From: UBA7359 sp964392105
GTDB lineage: Bacteria; Pseudomonadota; Gammaproteobacteria; Eutrophobiales; Eutrophobiaceae
Assembly: GCA_964392105.1 (NCBI GenBank)
Contig: CAYMPA010000021.1
Location: 1-28,291, forward strand
Direction of reading: 5' to 3'
Length of the DNA stretch: 28,291 bases
Shown: positions 1-6,026 of the stretch, in pieces
How positions within the stretch are numbered: position 1 is the first letter of the stretch
Layout: every line of letters starts with the position of its first letter
Translations under genes and position numbers: made by a program
The notes under the pieces: model-generated
Seen by the model: only the letters and a program-made list of their open reading frames with translations
Told to the model about the DNA's origin: nothing
Databases searched by the model: none

Positions 1-227
1 AGGAAAAGCTTGAATCAACAGGTTTGCGCATTGCAGGACGTTCCCTTGATGACGAATTAGTCGAGATTATCGAAATTCCTGAGCATCCCTGGTTTGTTGC
101 TTGCCAGTTTCATCCAGAATTTAATTCAACGCCAAGAGATGGTCATCCCTTATTCACAGGTTTTATTAAAGCTGCACTGGCATATAAAGAATCAAATACA
201 GGGTCTGCCAAAAATGCAGCTATGTAA
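1..227 (+). CDS. pyrG: CTP synthase, C-terminal end (partial)
   Basis: This is the last 74 or so codons of CTP synthase, which aminates UTP to CTP using glutamine. The gene enters from the left edge, in frame from base 3. The visible part is the end of the class I glutamine amidotransferase domain. It contains CQFHPEF, whose His and Glu complete the Cys-His-Glu triad (the Cys lies outside the window), followed by the family's usual STPRDGHPLF segment. The last residues (ESNTGSAKNAAM) are a nonconserved tail. The stop codon overlaps the kdsA start by 14 bp, which suggests translational coupling. The pyrG-kdsA-eno order is typical of gammaproteobacteria. Confidence 0.97.
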   Translation, partial: EKLESTGLRIAGRSLDDELVEIIEIPEHPWFVACQFHPEFNSTPRDGHPLFTGFIKAALAYKESNTGSAKNAAM

Positions 228-1023
228 TTTTGAAGTTGGACCGACACATCCATTTTTTTTAATAGCCGGGCCATGTGTCATCGAGAGTGAGCAACTGGCA
301 ATGGATACAGCAGGCCAGTTAAAAGAACTTGCCTCTGAATTACAGATACCATTTATCTATAAATCTTCATTTGATAAAGCAAATCGTAGCTCGCATGACA
401 GTTATCGAGGTCCAGGTATTAATACGGGTCTAAAAGTTCTGGCAGACGTTAAAGAAAAAATTGGTGTACCAGTGTTGACCGATGTACATGAAGATACGCC
501 GCTTGATGAGGTTGCAAGTGTTGTTGATGTCCTGCAAACATCCGCATTTCTATGCCGACAAACAAATTATATTCAAGCCGTTGCCAAAACAGGGTTACCC
601 GTAAATATTAAAAAAGGCCAATTTCTTGCACCATGGGACATGACGCATGTTGTCGAAAAGGCCCGCGCTGTTGGTAATGATAAAATCATGGTTTGTGAAC
701 GGGGCGCATCTTTTGGATACAATTACCTCGTTTCAGATATGCGTTCACTGGTTGTTATGCAAGAGACAGGTGCTCCGGTTGTGTTTGATGCAACTCATTC
801 TGTACAGATGCCAGGTGGCGGAGGAAAGGTTTCAGGAGGTCAACGTGAGTTTGTACCGGCACTTGCACGTGCTGCGATCGCTGTCGGGATATCTGGTCTA
901 TTTATGGAGACGCATCCTGATCCGGAAAAAGCACTGAGTGATGGTCCAAATTCATGGCCTTTGGACAAGATGAGATCATTACTTGAGACGTTAAAAACAA
1001 TTGATCAATCGGTAAAATCATAA
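214..1023 (+). CDS. kdsA: 3-deoxy-D-manno-octulosonate 8-phosphate synthase (metal-dependent type)
   Basis: KdsA condenses phosphoenolpyruvate with arabinose 5-phosphate to give Kdo-8-phosphate for the LPS inner core, in the cytoplasm. I chose the ATG at 214, which gives 269 residues starting MQLCNFEVGP. The open frame extends upstream to 94, but that part lies inside pyrG and has no homology to the family. Visible motifs are GPCVIES (19-25), KSSFDKANRSS (50-60) and GASFGYNYL (164-172). C21, H195 (FDATHS), E232 (FMETHP) and D243 (SDGPN) match the four metal ligands of the metal-dependent KdsA class (Aquifex type). The E. coli enzyme has Asn in place of this Cys. The gene overlaps pyrG by 14 bp, and a strong hairpin follows the stop codon. 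Confidence 0.96.
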   Translation: MQLCNFEVGPTHPFFLIAGPCVIESEQLAMDTAGQLKELASELQIPFIYKSSFDKANRSSHDSYRGPGINTGLKVLADVKEKIGVPVLTDVHEDTPLDEVASVVDVLQTSAFLCRQTNYIQAVAKTGLPVNIKKGQFLAPWDMTHVVEKARAVGNDKIMVCERGASFGYNYLVSDMRSLVVMQETGAPVVFDATHSVQMPGGGGKVSGGQREFVPALARAAIAVGISGLFMETHPDPEKALSDGPNSWPLDKMRSLLETLKTIDQSVKS

Positions 1024-1024
1024 A

Positions 1025-1064
1025 ATGGGTGTCTCCGAAAATAGGCATTTTCGGAGACACCCAT
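1025..1064. repeat. Perfect 17-bp inverted repeat (family A, minimal copy)
   Basis: Two perfectly complementary 17-nt arms (1025-1041 and 1048-1064) enclose the 6-nt loop TAGGCA in the kdsA-eno gap. The core from 1038 to 1056 (AAATAGGCATTTTCGGAG and one flanking A) also occurs at the right end of the larger element at 19332-19587. I therefore read this as a minimal, end-to-end copy of that repeat family. No U-tract follows, so it is not a classical terminator, although such a hairpin could protect mRNA 3' ends or dampen read-through into eno. Confidence 0.85.
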
Positions 1065-1085
1065 AATTAGTATTGGGAGAAGAAA

Positions 1086-2369
1086 GTGTCAACTATAAGT
1101 AAAATCATTGCTCGCGAAGTTCTCGATTCAAGGGGTAATCCTACTATTGAGGCAGAGGTCTATACAGATGGTGGTGCTGTTGGTAGTGCAATGGTTCCTT
1201 CTGGTGCATCGACCGGGGTACGTGAAGCATTGGAGCTACGTGATATGGATGATTCACGTTACATAGGGAAGGGCGTTCTTACTGCAGTAAGCAATATCCA
1301 TGAACAGATTGCGCCTGCCCTATCCGGTAAAGAAGTTTCAGAACAGGCGGATATCGATCAAACGATGATTGATCTGGATGGTACTCCTAATAAAGAAAAT
1401 CTTGGTGCAAATGCAATTCTCGCTGTCTCGATGGCAACTGCTCATGCGGCTGCAAATGAAAATAATATCCCGCTTTACGAATACATGGGTGGAGAAGGTC
1501 CCTTTCAAATGCCAGTACCAATGATGAATATCATTAATGGTGGCGCACATGCAGATAACAGTGTTGATATGCAGGAATTCATGATTTTACCCGTAGGTGC
1601 GCCGAGCATACGTGAAGCGGTTCGCTACGGTACTGAAGTATTTCATTCCTTGAAATCGGTTCTTTCAAAACTCGGGCTTGGAACAACCGTTGGTGATGAA
1701 GGCGGGTTTGCACCGAACTTATCTTCAAATGAAGAAGCGATTGAAGTGATTCTCGAGGCTATATCAAATGCCGGCTATGAAGCAGGTGAAGATATATTAT
1801 TAGGTCTGGATGTAGCGAGTTCTGAATTTTATCGGAATGGTATTTACACACTTGAATCAGAAAATAAAAAACTCAGCGCACAAGAATTTCTGGATTATCT
1901 GGTGCCATGGTTTGATAAATATCCAATCATAACGATGGAAGATTGTATGGCTGAAGATGATTGGGATGGATGGAAATTGTTATCTGATAAACTGGGGAAA
2001 GATGTTCAATTAGTTGGTGATGATTTGTTTGTAACTAACACATCAATACTACAGGAAGGTATTGATAAAGGTATAGGCAATTCAATCCTGATCAAGGTAA
2101 ACCAGATTGGAACACTTACAGAAACACTTGCTGCAATCAATATGGCCAAGAAGGCAGGGTATACTGTTGTCATATCACATCGGTCAGGAGAAACTGAAGA
2201 TACAACAATTGCGGATCTTGCTGTTGCTACATCTGCGGGACAGATAAAAACAGGTTCGCTTTCACGTTCTGATCGTGTTGCAAAATATAATCGCTTGATG
2301 AAGATAGAAGATCAATTAGGGGATAATGCAACTTATCCGGGTAGAGATGCTTTTTACAATTTATCATGA
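1086..2369 (+). CDS. eno: Enolase
   Basis: Enolase converts 2-phosphoglycerate to phosphoenolpyruvate in glycolysis and gluconeogenesis; in gammaproteobacteria it is also often a degradosome component. The protein has 427 residues (E. coli 432) and is complete. The start is a GTG at 1086 preceded by GGGAGA at 1075-1080; the product begins STISKIIAREVLDSRGNPT, as expected. Catalytic E205 lies in GDEGGFAPN, K337 in the LIKVNQIGT signature, H365 in SHRSGETED, and K388 in IKTG. The Mg ligands D242, E285 and D312 are present. It lies 62 bp downstream of kdsA, separated by the inverted repeat. Confidence 0.98.
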   Translation: MSTISKIIAREVLDSRGNPTIEAEVYTDGGAVGSAMVPSGASTGVREALELRDMDDSRYIGKGVLTAVSNIHEQIAPALSGKEVSEQADIDQTMIDLDGTPNKENLGANAILAVSMATAHAAANENNIPLYEYMGGEGPFQMPVPMMNIINGGAHADNSVDMQEFMILPVGAPSIREAVRYGTEVFHSLKSVLSKLGLGTTVGDEGGFAPNLSSNEEAIEVILEAISNAGYEAGEDILLGLDVASSEFYRNGIYTLESENKKLSAQEFLDYLVPWFDKYPIITMEDCMAEDDWDGWKLLSDKLGKDVQLVGDDLFVTNTSILQEGIDKGIGNSILIKVNQIGTLTETLAAINMAKKAGYTVVISHRSGETEDTTIADLAVATSAGQIKTGSLSRSDRVAKYNRLMKIEDQLGDNATYPGRDAFYNLS

Positions 2370-2465
2370 TTACGACTACTGGCAGATTTTTTGTTCCAGA
2401 CAAAATCTGCACTTCCGCCATTCATGGTGGTCGCATCTGGCTAGTTTTGGCTCGTTACGTCGTAA
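2370..2465. repeat. Hairpin module between eno and ftsB, related to the interior of the 19332 element
   Basis: The eno-ftsB gap begins with TTACGAC (2370-2376) and is closed by GTCGTAA (2459-2465). Inside are a 9-bp stem (2382-2390 with 2402-2410) and a second stem (2415-2421 with 2424-2430, CCGCCAT/ATGGTGG). The same two hairpins in the same order occur at about 19480-19530, with paired changes that keep the stems intact (GCAGATTTT/AAAATCTGC here, GCAGTTTTT/AAAAACTGC there). An open frame reads across the module (2326-2511), but it is out of frame with eno and looks noncoding. Confidence 0.7.
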
Positions 2466-2511
2466 ATTGTATGATGATTTGGTGATTTTTTATGAGTTTG
2501 ATTATACATAG

Positions 2512-2808
2512 ATGAAACTGACTACCGCTATTTTTGTATTGTTATTAATACTCTTACAGTACCGTTTGTGGATCGGTAATGGCAGTATGACAGAAGTGCA
2601 TCATCTTCAGGAACAAATTAGTCAAATCGAACAGGAAAATGAAGACCTTAAAGAACGTAACCTTTCATTAGCAGCAGAAGTGCTTGATCTTAAGCAAGGT
2701 CAGGAAGCGATCGAAGAACGGGCACGTAGTGAGATGGGAATGATCAAATATGATGAAACCTTTTATCAAATTGTTGATTATTCAGGTTCTCAAGCCAACT
2801 CGAATTAA
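2512..2808 (+). CDS. ftsB: Cell division protein FtsB
   Basis: FtsB is a small bitopic inner-membrane protein that joins FtsL and FtsQ in the divisome and links septum assembly to FtsW/FtsI activation. The product has 98 residues (E. coli 103). It has a single membrane segment at about residues 3-19 (LTTAIFVLLLILLQYRLW), a periplasmic coiled coil at about 28-70, and the family motif GQEAIEERARSEMGMIKYDETFY near 62-85. The start ATG at 2512 has only a weak ribosome binding site. The TAA stop is formed by the TTAA end of the repeat element that begins at 2805, so the last codons may have been altered by that insertion. ftsB before ispD is the normal gammaproteobacterial order. Confidence 0.95.
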   Translation: MKLTTAIFVLLLILLQYRLWIGNGSMTEVHHLQEQISQIEQENEDLKERNLSLAAEVLDLKQGQEAIEERARSEMGMIKYDETFYQIVDYSGSQANSN

Positions 2809-3000
2809 GGGCGTCTCTATTAATTAGAATTTTATCGTGGCCGGTTTTTGCTCCTGTGCCAAAAGTAGGCGCTTTAGGCGAAACCGGCATACAATACGTC
2901 CCTGTACATAAGTGCAAGGACCTCGGTATACCCCTCAAGGGGGGTACTGAAAATAGCCCACTTGAGGGGTGAAAAGGCAATTACATAGAGGTGCCCTTAA
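2805..3000. mobile_element. MITE-like element (family A) with TTAAGGGC terminal inverted repeats
   Basis: This 196-bp insertion lies between ftsB and ispD. Its ends are TTAAGGGCGTCTCTAT and ATAGAGGTGCCCTTAA, which match as an inverted repeat with 2 mismatches in 16. It encodes no credible protein. The interior holds a long hairpin with GCCGGTTT/AAACCGGC arms and a CAAGGACCT...ACCCCTCAAGGGG module that also occurs in the 19332-19587 element. The left TTAA supplies the ftsB stop codon, and the right end lies 5 bp before the ispD ATG. It is a non-autonomous element by appearance; no transposase is visible in the window. Confidence 0.75.
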
Positions 3001-3005
3001 AGTTT

Positions 3006-3707
3006 ATGTCGAATAGTGCGAGATATTGGGTAGTGATCCCGGCTGCTGGATTTGGTACACGTATGGGTATGGATAAGCCCAAACAATATATATCGGTTAT
3101 TGGCAAGACTATCATTGAACACACGATTGATTGTTTTATACATCGTGAAGAAATGGAAAGTATTGTAATTGCGATTTCAAAGACAGATGAATACTGGCCG
3201 GCATTACCGATATCAAAACATGAGAAAGTAATAACAGTACCAGGCGGTGATGAACGGTTTCAATCTGTATTAAATGGATTACGTGCTTTATATGATCATG
3301 CCGGGGATAACGATTGGGTTTTAGTTCATGATGCTGCAAGACCTTGTTTAAATCAATCAGCGATTGATCGACTTATGATTAATTTACGTACACATAATGT
3401 TGGTGGATTATTGGCTTTACCATGCCGAGATACCATGAAGAGAGCAAATGAAACTGGTGAAATTGAAACAACAGTAGAAAGAGAATTTCTTTGGCATGCA
3501 CAAACGCCGCAAATGTTTAAATATGGAAAACTTTTGTCCGCGATAGAAAAAGTACTGAATGAAAATATCGTTGTAACAGATGAATCGATGGCAATGGAAC
3601 TATCTGGTCATAAACCCATGCTTGTTAAAGGACATCAAGAAAATATAAAAATAACCCATAAAGATGATCTTCAATATATAAAAACATACCTAAATAAGGT
3701 GACATAA
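3006..3707 (+). CDS. ispD: 2-C-methyl-D-erythritol 4-phosphate cytidylyltransferase
   Basis: IspD is the third enzyme of the MEP isoprenoid pathway. It transfers CMP from CTP to methylerythritol phosphate. I chose the ATG at 3006 (233 residues, MSNSARYWVVIPAAG). A GTG at 2991 is in frame but lies inside the terminal repeat of the upstream insertion. The nucleotide-binding loop PAAGFGTRMGMDKPKQY (12-28) contains catalytic R19 and K26. VLVHDAARPC near 101-110 and TPQMF near 161 are the other family signatures. The length matches the family (E. coli 236). Translation signals have probably been rewired by the insertion. ispF follows after 2 bp. Confidence 0.96.
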   Translation: MSNSARYWVVIPAAGFGTRMGMDKPKQYISVIGKTIIEHTIDCFIHREEMESIVIAISKTDEYWPALPISKHEKVITVPGGDERFQSVLNGLRALYDHAGDNDWVLVHDAARPCLNQSAIDRLMINLRTHNVGGLLALPCRDTMKRANETGEIETTVEREFLWHAQTPQMFKYGKLLSAIEKVLNENIVVTDESMAMELSGHKPMLVKGHQENIKITHKDDLQYIKTYLNKVT

Positions 3708-3709
3708 AT

Positions 3710-4183
3710 ATGCGAATTGGACATGGATATGATGCTCATCGTCTTGTTGAAGACCGGCCTTTAATTTTAGGCGGTGTTACTATTCCATATAAAAAAGGTC
3801 TGGAAGGCCATTCGGACGCCGATGCTGTTATACATGCTCTATGCGACGCCATACTTGGTGCAATGTGTTTAGGCGACATTGGAAATCATTTTCCTGATAC
3901 TGATCCAGGATTAAAGAGCATTGATAGTCGAATATTACTTAAGCAAGTTAATGATTTATTGAATAAAAATAATTATGTGTTGCTTAATGCAGACATAACT
4001 ATTTTAGCGCAAGCTCCAAAGATGGCAGAACACATTTCTTCAATGAAAAAAAATCTGGCAAGTGATCTAAATACAAAAACCTCAAATGTGAATATCAAAG
4101 CAACTACTACTGAACGAATGGGATTCATCGGTCGTGGTGAAGGAATTACAGTTTATGCAGTTGTATTAATAATTTCTGACTAA
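3710..4183 (+). CDS. ispF: 2-C-methyl-D-erythritol 2,4-cyclodiphosphate synthase
   Basis: IspF cyclises 4-diphosphocytidyl-methylerythritol 2-phosphate, releasing CMP, two steps after IspD. The protein has 157 residues (E. coli 159). The zinc ligands D8 and H10 are in GYDAHR and H42 is in EGHSDADAVIHAL. The C-terminal signature TTERMGFIGRGEGI is complete. It begins 2 bp after ispD and is surely cotranscribed. In many gammaproteobacteria truD follows; here the operon ends at a hairpin terminator and the DSF cassette begins. Confidence 0.97.
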   Translation: MRIGHGYDAHRLVEDRPLILGGVTIPYKKGLEGHSDADAVIHALCDAILGAMCLGDIGNHFPDTDPGLKSIDSRILLKQVNDLLNKNNYVLLNADITILAQAPKMAEHISSMKKNLASDLNTKTSNVNIKATTTERMGFIGRGEGITVYAVVLIISD

Positions 4184-4207
4184 CAAGTCAGGAAATTATT
4201 TTCTTTT
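4168..4207 (+). terminator. Rho-independent terminator after ispF
   Basis: The arms at 4168-4181 (AATAATTTCTGACT) and 4186-4200 (AGTCAGGAAATTATT) pair with a single bulge around the loop AACA. They are followed by TTCTTTT. The left arm lies in the last codons of ispF. This would end the ispD-ispF transcript ahead of rpfF. Confidence 0.6.
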
Positions 4208-4343
4208 AATTTTCATTTCACTCTTATATTTTTGACTTATCGTTATGAGATTTGGGTCATTATGCACCGTTATTCATTTTTGTGACAATGATCTTGAAAT
4301 CTATTGATGAAATTTGATAACTAATAATGGAAGGAGGTATGTC

Positions 4344-5246
4344 ATGAGTACAGTTAGATACAGTAGTGAAGTTTTATTTCAAAATTTTGAACATCTCGAA
4401 GTACGAATAGATCCAGAACAAAAAGCAGTATGGTTGTATTTAAATTCACAACCGCGTTATTGTTTCACAGTAACCTTATTAAAGGAATTAGAGACGTTTC
4501 AATCTATATTAAAACATAACGAAGGCAAGCTGTCTTTAAATGGAGAGTTAGTAGACATTGGGTTCAGTATTTTTACTTCTCGACATCCTGTTTTCAGTTT
4601 TGGAGGAGATTTAGATTTGCTTATCAATTGTATCGAAAATAAGGATCGGGAAACAATAACAAACTATTTCAGATTATGTATTGACGGAATTTATGCAAAT
4701 CATATTGGAAGGGAACTTGATCTCACAACTATTTCATTAGTTCATGGTAATGCACTGGGTGGTGGTTTTGAATGTGCACTTTCAAGCCATGTGTTAATAG
4801 CTGAACGAAGTTCAGAAATGGGTTTCCCCGAAGTCTTGTTTAGTCTTTTTCCCGGCATGGCCGCTTTTAATTTACTTACCCACAGAGTAAGTCCTGTAAC
4901 AGCAGAAAAAATGATGATATCCGGTCTTTTGTATAGTGCTGAAGAACTCTACGATATGGGTATTGTTGATGTCCTCGCTGAAGATGGGGAAGGAGCTATT
5001 GCTGTCAACTCATATATCTGCGCTAATCGCAAGCGAAAGAAGACGATGACTGCTATAAAGAAAGTTCATCAATTAGTCGACCCGGTTGATTATCAGCAGC
5101 TGTTGGAAATAGGTGATATCTGGGTTGATGCTGCGTTCAATATCTCGGAAAAGGATTTGCGTACTATGTCACGTCTGGTTCGCAGTCAATATAAATTCGC
5201 TACAAAAGAGAATAATCATCCAGTTACACGATTAGCAGCGCATTGA
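4344..5246 (+). CDS. rpfF: RpfF-type DSF signal synthase (crotonase family)
   Basis: The protein has 300 residues and belongs to the crotonase superfamily. It resembles RpfF of Xanthomonas and Bcam0581 of Burkholderia, which dehydrate 3-hydroxyacyl-ACP and release a free cis-2-unsaturated fatty acid (diffusible signal factor). Two glutamates diagnostic for this activity are present: E143 in GNALGGGFECALS and E163 in MGFPEVLFSLFPGM (E141 and E161 in Xanthomonas RpfF). The FGGDLDL segment (86-92) and the C-terminal WVDAAF and RTMSRLVRSQ motifs also follow RpfF, not beta-oxidation hydratases. The ATG at 4344 has a strong AAGGAGG ribosome binding site at 4331-4337; an upstream in-frame start near 4314 lacks one. 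It faces rpfC and rpfG, the expected receptor and regulator. The chain length of the product cannot be read from sequence. Confidence 0.93.
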   Translation: MSTVRYSSEVLFQNFEHLEVRIDPEQKAVWLYLNSQPRYCFTVTLLKELETFQSILKHNEGKLSLNGELVDIGFSIFTSRHPVFSFGGDLDLLINCIENKDRETITNYFRLCIDGIYANHIGRELDLTTISLVHGNALGGGFECALSSHVLIAERSSEMGFPEVLFSLFPGMAAFNLLTHRVSPVTAEKMMISGLLYSAEELYDMGIVDVLAEDGEGAIAVNSYICANRKRKKTMTAIKKVHQLVDPVDYQQLLEIGDIWVDAAFNISEKDLRTMSRLVRSQYKFATKENNHPVTRLAAH

Positions 5247-5345
5247 TTATTACTAATCTAATGACCTGGCAATAGTAATAGCTTTTATTAAAGCTCGGTC
5301 ATGGTGCAGTGTTAAATAATGCTAATAACATAATCTGGAGATCTA

Positions 5346-5959
5346 ATGATGAAATAAATCAACACAAAACAATTACGGACTGCGGTATCTAAATATACAC
5401 AACCTTCAACTAAAAATAGGACTGTTATTATTTATAGTCGATACTAGTGTTTATTTTTTAGCAATAGCAGGCACAATCTTTCTGGAAAGTATAACTTTGA
5501 GAATTATGTGCAGTGTACTAGCGGGTCTTAAGATTGCGTCGCTTTTTGTAATAGCTCACGATGCGGCCCACAATAGTTTTATCGGCAATAGATTATTGAA
5601 TAAGATGATAAGCCGTATAACTTTTTTACCTGTATTGCATAATTACAGCCTGTGGTTGATTGTAGATAACCAATTTCATCATCAAGTTCCTAACGTAGAA
5701 GAATTCAATTCATGGTCACATCTTTCGATAGATGACTACAATGCTTTTCCATTATAGTGGAAAATGGTAGAACGACTTTATCGAAATCCAGCCGGTATTT
5801 GGTTTAATTACTTAATTGAGCGTTGGTGAAAAAATAATATTCCCTTATAAAGGGCTTGTAGGTGAATACAAGCCAATATATTGGCTTGATTTTGAAGGAA
5901 ATAGAACCAGTAAATCAGTAATTCCTAAAGAAGAAACGGAATATGCAATTGCAGCATAA
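5346..5959 (+). pseudogene. Decayed fatty acid desaturase gene
   Basis: GGAG at 5337-5340 precedes ATG ATG AAA TAA, so the original start runs into a stop after three codons. The body resumes in another frame from 5353. It shows a hydrophobic N-terminus, then the first histidine box HDAAH, then LLNKMISRITFLPVLH and a damaged second box (VDNQFHH where the family has an HNxxHH pattern). It stops with TAG at 5755. The same frame continues as MVERLYRNPAGIWFNYLIERW, then TGA; a third frame (5840-5959) reads KPIYWLDF. I see no third histidine box, so the C-terminal half appears lost. At least two frameshifts and two nonsense codons are seen. It is probably a membrane acyl-lipid desaturase relic. 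Confidence 0.8.
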
Positions 5960-6000
5960 CTTGAATAGTTTATATTTATTCAATAGATCACGGAGACTAG

Positions 6001-6018
6001 TTAGACAAGGATGTCTAA
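6001..6018. terminator. Short hairpin between the converging desaturase relic and rpfC
   Basis: TTAGACA (6001-6007) and TGTCTAA (6012-6018) pair around the loop AGGA, with a run of A after it on the + strand. It sits just outside the rpfC stop codon and could act as a weak terminator for either direction. The U-tract is poor, so I am unsure. Confidence 0.35.
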
Positions 6019-6026
6019 AAATAGAT

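Noticed and set aside
2326..2511. 61-codon frame spanning the eno end and the eno-ftsB gap
   Set aside because: It overlaps eno out of frame and translates the hairpin module; no family likeness.
4344..5246. Annotating this crotonase as an ordinary enoyl-CoA hydratase
   Set aside because: Both glutamates and the flanking motifs follow RpfF, and the neighbours are RpfC and RpfG, so DSF synthase fits far better.
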